From NCBI RefSeq assembly GCF_001640805.2, contig NC_066838.1, positions 8,792,066 through 8,856,065 of the forward strand: a stretch of DNA of 64,000 nt, given 5' to 3'. A program made the position numbers and the translations under genes. How positions within the stretch are numbered: position 1 is the first letter of the stretch; each line of letters begins with the position of its first letter. The notes beneath the pieces are model-generated. The model searched no databases, was not told where the DNA came from, and worked only from the letters and a program-made list of their open reading frames with translations. This DNA is from Lates calcarifer (Eukaryota > Chordata > Actinopteri > Centropomidae). Below, piece after piece: positions 1-12,217 of this stretch.

Positions 1-53
1 AAATAACAATAAGCAACACATTTCTGAGCAGAGGAGGACTTTAAGACTTTAAC

Positions 54-545
54 TATTAAGAGTGCAGCATTGCACAATGTATTTCATGTGGTTTCATCCT
101 GGGTGAGGTGAGACTGAGCTGACTGTAATACAGTTCCACTTAATTCAATAAATTCACTTCAATTTTATTTATATAGCTTTGAATCATATCAGGGGCACTT
201 TTCATATAGAACAGGTCTAGACCATACTCTTCATATTATTATATTTACCCAACAGTTCCCACCATGAGCAGGCACAGGGCGACAGTGGCAAGGAAAAACT
301 TTCTTTAAAGAGGCAGAAACCTCAAGCAGAACCAGATTTAGGGTGGGCAATCCCTTTACTTGTCAGTCAAAATAGCCTTCTAGTATGAAAATCTTAACAT
401 GGGAAGCTTGGGAAGACTTTAGTATTTTTAACTGTGTCTCTTTCCTAACATTTGTGGATGTCTCAGTATTAAGAGTATAACATTGTATGGTGTACTTTAT
501 GTGGTTTGACATTCTGGGTGAGGTGAGACTGAAAGACAGTTGACT
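54..545. repeat. Direct repeat pair flanking a dispersed element
   Basis: Positions 54-128 and 466-545 are diverged copies of one another. Both run from 'attaagagt' through a 'gtggttt' stretch to a shared 'ctgggtgaggtgagactga' core. The dispersed repeat at about 139-360 lies between them. No coding potential is visible. The arrangement suggests a local duplication or a composite repeat; the family is not recognised. Confidence 0.6.
139..360 (+). repeat. Teleost dispersed repeat (SINE/LINE-tail-like)
   Basis: The stretch has the wording of a very common fish interspersed repeat: 'ttttatttatatagc' near the start, then 'aggtctagaccatactct', 'gcgacagtggcaaggaaaaa' and a 'cagaaacctcaagcagaacc' block. 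I recognise it as a widespread repeat but cannot assign a named family from sequence alone. No ORF of note. Confidence 0.6.
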
Positions 546-1129
546 GAAAGACAAAGTTTCACTTACTTGTCAATTGACGTGGCCATGGCCCATTCCTCAA
601 ACGTGTTGGTTTAACATGCAATTTCACCTGTTTTCTGTTTTCCAGTGAAGTTGAATGCAGTGCTTGTATCTTATTCCTTTGTTCATAGTTGCATTATTTC
701 CAGCTCTTTGTCTTTTTCACCAGGCTCCTGCAGTTTTAGCAGAGTTTAAATCGTATTTCTTGTGTTTTCTAGATGGCCTTGCCTTTGACACATAAGCCAC
801 CCATCATATTCTCTAGAGCAAACAGCAGGCTTCAATGCAGTCTCTCGACACTGGCTTAAAGGAAGATCCTCTTGCTCCCAAGACACACTCATGATGGGAC
901 ACAAACTAAATATATTTATTTTCACCTGATACCATCACTGAAGAAAAAGTACTCTTACTTCAAGCCTTTCAATCCAGTCAACAAGTCAACCACAGTAAAA
1001 AAAAATTAAAAATAAAATAAAATTAAAATAAAGAAAAATTCATTCAATTCCTCTGACTTACATATATCAAGAAAATTTGTTCAAAGTCTAGGAGCCTCAA
1101 AACTTCTTACAAAGTTTTTGGGAGAACAA

Positions 1130-1765
1130 AGTTTGTAGTTAATAAAATCAACTGTAATATGTGGACCATAACCGTGTCAATGTAGCTTGATATACTGCAC
1201 ATCAAGGTCATCAAGGCAAATTATTTGTCTAACACTTTAAAAGCTGAATGTTCATTTCCAAAACCATGAATGTTTACCCCCTCCTTGAACTAAATAATAT
1301 GCAATAAATGTACAAAATAGTTCTTTGGTTAGAAAAGCAAGTACACAGGAAATAAAAATCACATGGATAAAGAGGAGAAGTCTCATCAAAAGTCTAATTG
1401 CTTTTTAGAGGGTTATCATGGGAGGACAGCATCAGTGGTTTATGATTAATAAAATCAAGTGTAATATGTGGACCTTGACCTTGATGTATAGCTTGATAAA
1501 TATCAAATATTGTGTGATTACGGATTGATTTCCACTTTTCCTTGGAGGTAGACATTACCTCAAAGACTTCTATAAATAAAGAGTCTAACTTGATAGAGAT
1601 AGTAAGCACAAAGCACAGCACATTATGTGTCTAAAAAGCAGAATTTCCAAAACCATACATGTTGAGTCTTTCCTACAACTAAACAATATACTATGCTGTA
1701 AATGTACAAAATAGGCATGTGATCAGAGGAAGTAAGTAAGTAAGTATCACAAAGGTAAAGAGGAC
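1130..1765. repeat. Two-copy tandem repeat, ~300-bp unit
   Basis: Copy 1 (about 1130-1385) and copy 2 (about 1433-1765) share, in the same order, 'aataaaatcaa.tgtaatatg', 'tagcttgata', 'tttccaaaaccat', 'aaatgtacaaaatag' and 'aaagagga'. The copies differ by many substitutions and short indels, so the duplication is old. Nothing in it looks coding or RNA-like. Confidence 0.7.
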
Positions 1766-2419
1766 AATTTTATAGGCCACAGTCCTAATGTGAGTGCATT
1801 CTCAGCCATTATCAGGCAAGTAATATGTATTATTAGAAATGTGCAATTTGTATGCAACCATGTGGTCATGTAGGCCATACCGTTCACAGCTTATCCCATT
1901 TTATGAAACATGCAGGCCAACATGATAGCAAGTTACTAATATAAACACATTAAATTTCATAATAAAGTACACAGACTGCATCAATCTTACCAGTACAGAT
2001 AGAGTTAAAATCCTTCAGTTGTATATAATTCACAGAGCTGTTTTCCCTAAAGCAGGCTCAACTCTTTTAACTGTGCTTTCCTGTCAGAGCTTACAGTTAC
2101 GCATTCACTTTCATTTTCTTGCAACCCCACCCCCACTGAGAGGTACTGACATACACCCTAATAACAGGACACATATACATGAGATGTACATGTTCTTTAT
2201 ATTAGCATGAGTTCTCAAGTCATTATTGTCTCTTGTCGTCTCAAATTCTTGTATTCATTACACCCTGTGAGGCATTTCGTAACCTGTCACAGTTACAGCT
2301 CAGCTTATAATACAATCATTCCAGCCAAGTTCATCATCAAGCACAGAAATATGTGTGTTCTTTGCTTAAACAAGACTGCAAGGCCAGATACAGCTCCAAC
2401 ACCATTTTCTGTTGGCTGA

Positions 2420-3060
2420 TGATACACCATCCTGGGTCTCATCACAGATGGAGATGAGTCAATTTACAAAGCGGAGGTCAGGGCCCTATCACAGTGGTGC
2501 AGTGACAGTGTTCTCTGTCTCTACATTGGCAAAACAAAGGAAATGACTGTGGGTCACAGGAAGCTACAGCATGTAGTGCAGCTGCAGCTGTAGCCTCCTT
2601 GCTTGTAACTGACTGAAAGCTCAACTGAACAGGGAAGTAAATGTACCTTTTCAGGAAGTGGTTCAGTTCGTTCACCCAAAAGATACTAAGTACTGATGAT
2701 GTGCGTTTTAAGACACACATGAAAATATGTGCTGATCTCTGTTGTTCTCTTTGTTTTTAAATGTCTTCATGGCCTGGCCCCACAGTATCTGTCCAACCTG
2801 TTCCAGCTGTACGCTCTTTCACGTGCTCTCAGATCGACTGATCAGTCATCCCAAACACAAAGAGGATATCGAGAGGTGAGACGTGCTTTTTCAGTCGCTG
2901 CCCCAAAGCTGTGGAATGAATTGCATGCATTGAGATGTTGGCTTTTATTGTTTTGTCTTATTGTTTTATTTTATTGGCTTTTATTGTTTTTATTTGCTTT
3001 GTTTTATGTTTGTGTACAGCACTTTGGACATCTCTGAGTTGGGTTGGTTTTACTGCAACC
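2420..3060 (+). mobile_element. Degenerate LINE reverse-transcriptase remnants
   Basis: Two pieces of non-LTR retrotransposon ORF2 are readable on the plus strand. Around 2427-2555 conceptual translation gives a segment like 'AEVRALSQWC' followed by 'IGKTKEMTV', which resembles the post-catalytic part of LINE reverse transcriptases. At 2745-2935 the frame reads 'VFKCLHGLAPQYLSNL' and then 'RRAFSVAAPKLWNELH', the typical C-terminal end of L2/Rex-like LINE ORF2. The pieces are in different frames with stops, so this is a dead fragment. Exact family not determined. Confidence 0.75.
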
Positions 3061-4015
3061 CACAATTTGCTTCTTTATTATAGATTTTGTAAATCTAATT
3101 GATTTCCTTTGTAACAAGTATACATTCATTAGTTTTTTTTTGTTTGTTTGTTTTTTTGGATCCTTCTGTCACTGTAAGGTTCAGCCCTGATTATTTGATG
3201 ATTATTTCGACTGTATTCTGGCTTCTTCTGACACTTGTGTTCTTTTGCTCTCCCACTAACCTATGGTATTAACATGTCAGCAATGATGGTAAGTGTTAGT
3301 CCATTTTTTTAAATTGTCAGTGGATTTAGTAAAACACAGCACCATGGTGGCTACGAAATCATACCTTAGTTAATGTGCCATATCTTTGTGTTGGTATTGG
3401 ACAGTCAAAACACATGAAAAATATGCTATTTAAAATAATATGAAACTGAGAAAAACAGCAAATCCTCACAGTTGAGGGGCTGAAACCAGAGAATGTTTGC
3501 TTGTTTATGACTTGTTTATGGATACATTGTGCTGTGTATTAACTGTAAATTCAATTTACTGTTTATTTGTTTTATATCTATTCAGGTATGTCAGTTTTGA
3601 TTTTATGTGTTTAATGATTCAGTTGTTTTCAATTAAATATCTTGAAAGTATTACTGTAACTGTCATTATTTCATTTAGGTAGTAGTAGCAATACAAAATA
3701 AAATAATCATACCAATGTTCTTATACTCCACTGTACTGTGGACAAGTAGTCATAAAGTCATAAAAGATAAAAAAAAATTCTGCCCAAAATGTTAAAAGAT
3801 TAGTGATCATTTTGACTTTTAATGTTCTGAAGGGTTAAATGTAATCTTTTATATTTCTTGTATATTATGAACACACCGTCTTTCTTTGGGTAGAGCAGAT
3901 CTTGAATCCCATTCTTTCTGAAGGCCTCCTGGTCTATACCTATACCTACACACACTTGACAAAAACCTGCACACACCCTCTGATATGAAACTTGATTGGA
4001 ATTCAATTAAAATAT
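3061..4015. other. Intergenic stretch without recognised features
   Basis: AT-rich sequence following the LINE remnant. Short ORFs are chance-length and have no recognisable domain. No RNA gene, promoter or splice pattern is visible. It ends at the target-site duplication of the hAT-like element. Confidence 0.5.
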
Positions 4016-4023
4016 GTACAGAG

Positions 4024-4737
4024 TAGAAATAGACAGATAGCAATATGGTTTTTTCAGGGCCGATACCGATACCGATTATTAGTAGTCAAGGAGGCCGATA
4101 ACCGATATTTGGAGCCGATATTCATTTGCAGTAAAAGTGAAAATATTGGCGTCAAAATTTGGAATAATACAAACTCCAACACTTAACTTCATTTAAATGC
4201 CTTTAAGCATATGTTTATTAAACAGCTTTTCAGCTTTGCAACATGTTAAAGGCTTTTTTTTTATCTTAGACAATCGACATCTTTATTTTAAAATTCTAAC
4301 AAAAAGTGCAGGGAGCTCTCAGGCTCAGCAGCATGTCTTATAAAGTTGAATGAAAACAAATAAATAGCTCCCTAAAGTTTTCTACAGTAAATAAAGAAAC
4401 ATATATCTGCTCTCCGGAGCTTCTCCACCCGGCAAAACTTTTTCTCCTCTCCCCGTGTGTGTGAGCACTGTGTATGCACAGCTTTCACTGCTGATTGGCT
4501 GTTACCCATGCCGTGGTTCTGCTGTAACCAATCAGATGGTGCTGTGGGTGGAACAATGCTGGAGACAGAGTAGTGACTGCAGACAGAGAGGCGCAGCAGC
4601 GTCAGAGCCAAAATAACCCAGTTTTAAATTGATCTCTTATGGGCCGTCAGATTAAAAAAAAGGCCAATGCTGATATGCGTCAAAACGCAGAATATCGGCG
4701 CCAATAATCGGCCTGGCTGATAATCGGTCTATCTCTA
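4024..4737. mobile_element. Non-autonomous hAT-like DNA transposon (MITE), 714 bp
   Basis: The left end is 'tagaaatagacagat' and the right end is the near-complement 'atcggtctatctcta', giving imperfect terminal inverted repeats. It is flanked by near-identical 8-bp sequences: gtacagag at 4016-4023 and gtacagtg at 4738-4745. An 8-bp duplication is typical of hAT elements. Sub-terminal 'ccgat' repeats occur at both ends (about 4058-4120 and 4690-4726). Internally, 'ctgattgg' near 4491 and 'ccaatcag' near 4528 form an inverted pair. There is no transposase ORF, so it must have been moved in trans. Confidence 0.8.
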
Positions 4738-4745
4738 GTACAGTG

Positions 4746-7211
4746 ACCTGAAAACTGGATTTCACTGACAACCCCCATTCAATTTTAGACACTCAGACGA
4801 AAGACATGAAACGGATTGAGGCAAAAACTGTCCAGAGTAATGAGAGATGTGGTTTTTCTGGACTTACTCACTCTGTGCATCAATAATCTAATATGGCCTG
4901 ACCTTGTGGTAGCAGCTCACGCCCAAATACACAAAAATACATACACAAACTACATATTTGCACATAAGGACACACACAGTGTTTTGGGATGAAAGCATTT
5001 GTTGGTTCCTCTTTCATTAATATCTAATGACAGCTCTGTTTTGGTCAAACTGCCTTTGGGCCTTGCACACATGTATAATACAAATACACAAGTTGAAATG
5101 TTTTTTGGTGAAAGTAGAGAATTTCAAATTTAGAGGTCAATTTAAAGACACCCACATACATGCAAGTTCATGTTGTCATAGAGAAGTTTTAAACGGGTTC
5201 CAGCAAAGCAGTTGGGACACTTTTTAGCAAAGTGTGAACTTGTTCTTTTACCTCTGCCTTAGGGAGGACCAATTTGAATTATAAAGCCCAGTCAGACCAT
5301 AAAGCGGTGCAATGAAAACCCAAACTACAACTCTCCACATTTCATCAAAACATAACTGTTGGTGTGGACTGTATGAGCCATAAATGTTTGATTTTATGCT
5401 TACAGCAGACAAAAGGTTTTGTCAAAATATAAAGTGAAAAATATAAGGTCTACCATGAGAAGTAAGTGTTTTATTCTCTTCCTTGTCACCTGCCCTCTCT
5501 GACTGAGGTAAGCTTTGGTTGGCTCTTAAAAATCAGTTCCTAGTGAGAGATTTTATCTAGCTTATTGTAATGTTGTGAAAAACACAATGTGGGAAGTCAC
5601 GTTACTAAACTCTATTTTCGCTTTGTGCTTTTTCTTCCCTATCTCTCCTCTTGGGGGGGGGGGCACAGACTGTAACACAAAGAAACACAAAACACACATA
5701 TGGATATGGCCCCCTGCTGATAGATTCATGGGGTTCTAAAACACAAACCCATACACACAGACAAAGAAGGCTAAAGTCTTCCTGTGGACAAGCTCAGCTC
5801 AGCAGAGTGTGGCAAAAACACCAAAAAAGGCTGAAGCTAACACATTCGCTGAAGCTTGAGTAAATACTTTTTGCTTATATAAATACATAGGCTCTAGGGT
5901 TGCACTAACAAATTAATTGGATTAGGTGGAAGTGTACCAATCAAACGTTCTACATCCTTTCCAGGAGCCAGTCTACTAAATTACAATTACATATCAGTCC
6001 CTTTCCCAGATTTTTTTTTCAGTGCTGTGACAGCAAAATGGATTTTCAACATGATAAATCGTCAGACTTTGTGAGACTCTTTTGTCATTAGATATTGATC
6101 ACCAGCTCTATTTTCTGTTCTGTTTATGTTCTAGGACTGTAAATGCTCCATTTTCCTGTTTAAAAAAACAGAAACCAAAGATTTACAGGTGGAATTGTAA
6201 TCAAATACAAAACAAAAAGAGGAAATCATCTTTAATATTTACATCATTCCCCTTTTGCTCTACCCTTTCTGTGCTATTGTTGTTTGTGGGCTATGGGGTT
6301 AGATCCATGCCAAATAAAATGTATACATGTCTATGTCAAATAGATCTATATTTATTAATATGCCTGTCCTCTGTTCACAGACATTTTCTCAAGTGGTCAG
6401 GTTTAGGCATCAGGGTGAAGATTTAGGGAGACTTTTGGTAGGTATCGTATTATATCTAAATATCATATTTCCTGACATGTCAGTTTCACTTAGATGTTCA
6501 GACATCTGCAGAGCAAACTACCTGGACAGTTTCACAGCCAAGACGCTGTCAGCATTAAACTTATCAGAGAGTTGAATCCTGAGTTGTGCTGTGAAATATG
6601 GTGGTGTGTGATATTTTACTGCTCACGCCTTGACTCTGAGGTGAGAGAGGGTTTTAAAGGATTAAGAGTGATGAATGACCTGGGATTAAAGATGGGAAGA
6701 CTCAGCTTCAGTGGGAACAGTTTCTGTCATGTTTGTCTGTTTAGGTTTTTTTATATCTATGCACAGGTTTCCTATAGTCAATCACAAACAAGGGTTGGGT
6801 GGAAATGGCACTTTTAAGAACAGAGGATCTGAATAATAACTTTTTAAATTATATGAATGAGGCTACCTTTGAATTTTAAACAGTGGACAATAACATGCAG
6901 CATGCTGTAGAGGTGGAGGAGTGTGTGAGTCAGACAGGTGCAGTTGGCAGGGCAGTCAGACTGTGAGTGGCTGACAGGATGAGTTCATTTTAACCAGAAG
7001 TATAATTACACGATATCTCTACTCACATCACTCACTCTCCCCATCGCTCTTTCTGTCTCTGTGAGCTCTCTCTGTTATGCCTTCCTACGTGTTCTCTCAT
7101 ATCATTCATCTGTTTTTTTTTCTCATGCTTTCTAATAATACTGCTCTTATCTCATCATCAGTTACCAACTCTCCCACCCCCACCCCTCCCTCTCTGCCCC
7201 GTCTCCATCAG
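4746..7211. other. Intergenic stretch, no supported gene
   Basis: About 2.5 kb with only short, unrelated ORFs, none carrying a recognisable motif. A 10-base G run sits near 5653-5662. A donor-like 'gaggtaagc' occurs at about 5505, but no matching coding segment was found. From about 7140 the sequence becomes C/T rich, leading into the candidate exon that follows. Confidence 0.45.
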
Positions 7212-7266
7212 TGAAAGATGACCTGGCAGCCATCGGAGAGATAGGCCTGCTGTTATCTTCTCCTAG
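7212..7266 (+). other. Candidate 55-nt exon, unassigned
   Basis: A long C/T-rich tract ends in 'catcag' just before 7212, and 'ctag|gtgact' follows 7266, so the segment is bounded by good acceptor and donor signals. One frame is open throughout and reads 'KDDLAAIGEIGLLLSSP'. Joined to the next candidate exon (8578-8675) the frame does not continue, so it could be 5' untranslated. I cannot name the gene. Its location beyond selenok would be compatible with a neighbour on that side, but this is only inference. Confidence 0.25.
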
Positions 7267-7281
7267 GTGACTACTGGTATG

Positions 7282-7308
7282 GTGTGTGTGTGTGTGTGTG
7301 TGTGTGTG
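7282..7308. repeat. (GT)n microsatellite
   Basis: Uninterrupted GT dinucleotide tract of about 13 units, 15 bp downstream of the candidate exon donor. Confidence 0.95.
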
Positions 7309-8577
7309 CTAGAAGACTGATGGGGATGATATGAATATTCAGGAACAAAGAAGGCCCTCACTGTGGGATTAAGGAATCAGACGGCACATTGGCCTGACAT
7401 TCCACAGAGACTCATGGTCTTTGCATGGAAACATCAACCTGATCCCACTGTGTATCAAATATCATCTAAAATAAGCTTCACCTTACATATAGTTGGGGGA
7501 AAAAAACATACAGAATTCTTTTAAATCTGAACATGGATGCTGGATGAATAGAAAAGGCACTGCAAAGATTTTGCGAGTAGAGATGCATTTTCCCCACATT
7601 AAAAAGAAAGTTGTGAGAGTAGTTTTACATTAAAAATAATCCACACCAAGGTCTATAATAACACATTACCTTCCTTACCTTGGAGGCAAAGTTAATTTGT
7701 GAGCCTCTAAGTTTGTGCATGACAGGGTAAGTGCTACACTCCAGGTCTATAGTAGCACATTCTTTAGATATCCACAGCACTCCAGCCTGTGAGCTGTCCA
7801 TCAAAGAAATGTTTAAGATTTAGTTTATTATTTATATAAATAATTTGTTGTTACTCTAAGAGCTCAAAAACATTGTGTTTTCAAGTCTTCACCAGAGCAC
7901 CATAAGAGAGGTGTCAGCCTCCTTTTGTAGTGCTATACTTTCATAGTTAAGCCATATTGTTACTGTCAGTTAAAACAGAGTCCACTACTGAGACTTAGAC
8001 CAACATTAGCACTGCATCAAAATAATATACCCTCTTCATTAGTTTTCCTGCAAGGGTAATGAAATCATCTCTTCCAAGCAGAGTCCTAACCTAAATTCTG
8101 TGTAACTCATTTTTTCTCTGCACTTTGTAAAGCTGTAAAGCTGTAAAGCTCTCTGGTGATGTGGATCTAGCCAATGAGAACCCAAGGCTGTAACCGACGG
8201 TTTCTGTGAGAGCCCTGATGACTGGTGAGAGAAACCCTTTTGTGTAAAGTTGAAACCACCTTAAGATTAACACATACTAGATGCAACAGTATTAAAGTCA
8301 AATTGTTGTTGTGCTATTTTTCTCTTGAGAGAAATGTTTATGAATTTATTTGGTATCACAGCAGATTAAATGCATGAGATAAAAGGTACAGAACCGAAGA
8401 CGCAGAATAGAAAAAACAGTACAAATGCAGCTGTATATTATAATACTACTTACGATATATTAGGTGCAACTGATTGTGGTCTAAAGTTGATTAATATACT
8501 GTATACACAACAATTTAACTGTTGAATAATTCATTGTGTCTAATATGACAGTTTCTGTCTTCCTGATTTTCCATCAG

Positions 8578-8675
8578 GACATCCTGCTTCTTTATTATCC
8601 CAGTGACATCTCTGGAGCAGCATGCCTTTAAGATTCAGCCTGATTCTCCTCACAGTTATTTTGGTGAACCACACT
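8578..8675 (+). CDS. Candidate first coding exon with signal peptide, gene unknown
   Basis: The segment is preceded by a pyrimidine-rich stretch ending in 'ccatcag' and followed by a consensus donor 'gtaagtc'. An ATG at 8622 in the context 'gagcagcATGc' opens an 18-codon frame reading MPLRFSLILLTVILVNHT, which ends exactly at the donor in phase 0. A basic residue followed by a run of L/I/V/T is a classic signal-peptide layout. If real, this is the start of a secreted or membrane protein on the plus strand. No continuation exon was found with confidence in the next 5 kb, so the gene is unidentified. It could be coincidence. Confidence 0.3.
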
Positions 8676-8741
8676 GTAAGTCATTAGTACCTGTAGTGGC
8701 ATCCTGTGTGGGATGGAGAGGCTCTGAATAGACACTTGTCG

Positions 8742-8742
<1 letters not shown>

Positions 8743-8799
<57 letters not shown>
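8743..8799. repeat. (TG)n microsatellite, ~28 units
   Basis: Pure TG tract of about 57 bp. It accounts for an apparent His/Thr-repeat ORF on the opposite strand. Confidence 0.97.
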
Positions 8800-8801
<2 letters not shown>

Positions 8802-9982
8802 GGGTGTGTTTCCAGGTGCCTGAAAGAGATTTGAGTCTCTAAATGTTTCCAGTGGAAGAATTTAACCCCTGAACTCAAAAGGAAAGTGCTTTTCATTCAT
8901 CAACAAGAAACTGGACACACACTCATACACACATACAGTCACAAGCAAACGCACTAATAAGCACATGTGGGAGCACTACACAGACACATACACTTGTTAG
9001 TTATTGGATGCCATGATGATTCATGAGGACATGGTGCATGATCATTTCCCTAAAGGCCAGACCTTTGACCCCTCCAGTGGCAGAAAGCAGTTTAGTTCTC
9101 CCTCAGAGAGGTCACATCCGTATAGTTGTCGGTGCGTTTTATTCTTCTTTCACCTCAGTGTCTCCCATCCATCGCTCCTCACCTTCCACTCACCTTTACT
9201 CTTTGCCTTCTCCAAGTTTCTTCATTCCTCCTGAGTTTTCATCACAGTCACCACTTCACATGATGAAATATATGGAAACATGGACTTTTACTTGTATTGG
9301 AGTATTTTTATGTTGTAGCACTGCTACTTTTACTCAATTAGAAGATCTGTCCTCAGCAACTTCGACCCAAAACTTCAAAATGGGAATTGTTATTTGTTTC
9401 ACCTGGGCTTGACAAAACATCCACAACAGGCAATAGAAATGTGAGCATGGAAAATAAAAGGTATTTCTTTTTCCAAGAGGTTTGACAAGATTTATAGTGT
9501 TCTAGGTAACTATTATTAATGCTTTAAATTATTTATATTAAATTTGCAATTAGATCCATGTGGAGGATACTTTGCTTAATAATAAAATGTATTTTACAGT
9601 TAATTTGCATGCATATTTATACATCCACGTTCTGAAGATGGAAACGTTGCCAGTAAGCACTTAAGTTGTAGGGGGAAAATTTCTGGTTAGATGGTAGGAT
9701 GTACAGAGCAGAACACATGAACACCAGGGACTGAGGTTTATGTCCTCTATCCCACATGTTGTTGGTTTTTAAAAATAAATTAAATATTGAAAACGTCAGC
9801 AGGTCCCAAAATGAACAAAACCATAAAAATAGTTTCCATGAGCTGTTACTGGAAGAAAAACAAATGAAATATCTTGAATCTGAATTACTGCCACTATAAA
9901 CAATTAACAGGAGACTGGTCAGTGTTTCAATATGGATCTTTTCACACTTCATAAGTGCCTCAAAAACCTGATTTTCCACGTG

Positions 9983-10026
<44 letters not shown>

Positions 10027-11195
10027 TCAAAAAGAAATATTTTCTCTCTGTATCTGTTTCCCTTCTTTGTGCTTGTCAATCTGTTTCTAACTGTCTTTCC
10101 TCCTCCTAATCCCCTCCTAAATTCTAATAAAGTAATTTGTTCACTGTTTCCAACAGGCTATTATAATCCACCATTATATATACACTCAGACTAGTCCCAA
10201 TCCCTCCTGGCTATTTCCTTTCTTTTACTTATCAGTTGGAGCCAAATAATAAGTCTAAATACACTCATATCTAATCTCCAATAACCATTAACAGCTGAAA
10301 CCAGCTTAGCTGCAGATATTAGGGAGGGGAGAAGGGGAAAAAAACAGCCGTGGTGGGGGCTGGAAGAAAGAGGGAAGGATAGAAAGAAAGCTCAACAGCC
10401 TACTTCTATGCTCTTCCCTCATTATTTTCCTTCTCTCTTTTTCACTCCTATCCTAAACGCCATCCATATGTCTTTAGCAGGCCTTAAAGACCCCTAATAA
10501 AATGTAGACTGGATAAATAATCTCATCGGTCCATAATTACACTCAACCCTTTTCCAAAAAAAAGTATACAAACTCTCACTTACACATGCTCACACATATA
10601 TATCTGTGTTTCCTATTTCTGGACACATGATCAGGTTACAGGTGGATGTGCTTATGCTAACATGTGCGCACTCTCTTGCACTCAATTCTCAGACTACTGC
10701 CTCACTGTCAGTACCTACTCTTACTTAACACTCAGATGTTGAGAGGAAATGTCATTGGTCTGTGGTGGGAAAATCTTTCTGCTTATTTTCCTATTTTGAC
10801 ATCTGATAGTCTTACATTTGAACAGTATTTGTCTGTCTGTTTGTTTGTTTTTTGTTTGTTAGTTTGTTTGTTTTTTGTTAGATTATATATAGTGGACCAC
10901 GTGTTTATGCATTTCTTTATTTTATTTTGTTACACAAAAACTAAAATATATGAAAACTGATGTGTTTGTGTTGAAAGAATGAAAGGATGAGATGGGACAG
11001 TGCGTGAACTTGTTTCCATATATTTCATCATGTAAAGTGATGACTGTGTTGAAAGCTCTTCTTATTGTGAGAGGGCCAGTCCACTTTTAGCCAAGTGAGG
11101 GTGTGAAAAATAGCCAACTACCCCAGTACTTAACACTAATGGACTCATCTATTATGGTCTTGTGAAAACACGGTGTAAGTGGGAGAACATTAGCA

Positions 11196-11230
<35 letters not shown>

Positions 11231-11267
11231 CCAGCAAATGACTGCCAAAATGATGGATGAATGTTTG

Positions 11268-11305
<38 letters not shown>

Positions 11306-12170
11306 CCTGTGCATCTGTATTTGTGTGTGTTTGTGTTCATGTGCGTGTTAAGGTGAGGGGTGTTGCAAAGCGATGAATGTGGCCACAGTTATCCTGTTGT
11401 TTCCTGTTAATAAACCAGACAAAGTGTTGGAGGTGGCAAAACAACAATTCAGTGTCCTGCTTCAATCTGATCGACTGAGTTCAAAAAGCACTGAAATATT
11501 TGGAAACACAGATTTTGACCAACTTTAAGCACATAATAAATAACCTGCCAATATGCAAATGCCTTTCAGCCCTCTTTGCTCTACGTAAACATGAAAAAAA
11601 TACAAATTAACATTAAGCTCTTGTTTTTTATTTTGAAATGTATCATACAGTAATCATTTTTGTAGCTCTTTTCAGTACATGCAACATTTTCCAGCATTCA
11701 TTTTACTCCAGTGAGATCAAGAAAGTATTGTGTTGATGTTGATTAAATGTGTTCCTGTTGAGTTTTGAAAGGAATCTAACAAGGTGGGCACTTGTGCTGC
11801 CCAGAGAAGTAATCCCCAATCCCCTTTACACTGATATCCCACTGACCTCTTTGAAACACCCACAATCTGACTCTGCTTTTCTATTTCAGTTTCCTAGAAT
11901 TTAAAAGTTAATTACAAAAACACACACACACACCACAAATAAGCTGATTGCCAAAGTCTCTCAGCCACAAATCTGCACACATCACACATAATAAATACAA
12001 ATATCTGAGATGAGTGTTGCAGCGGGGTGAATAAACCAGGCCACATTTGCATTTTGTCTTCTCGATTCCTCCAAACCTCACGCAAGACCAATCTTCAGTA
12101 ATCATTTCCAGAAAGTTCTCTAAATGACTGACATAGTATATGTGAGCAGATAAAAAAGAAATCAGAAGTA

Positions 12171-12217
<47 letters not shown>

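Noticed and set aside
2729..3037. A possible host gene at the LINE remnant
   Set aside because: Its sequence is the known C-terminal signature of LINE ORF2 and runs into low-complexity codons.
9023..9412. 129-codon plus-strand ORF
   Set aside because: Ser/Phe-rich low-information sequence with no homologous motif and no splice signals.
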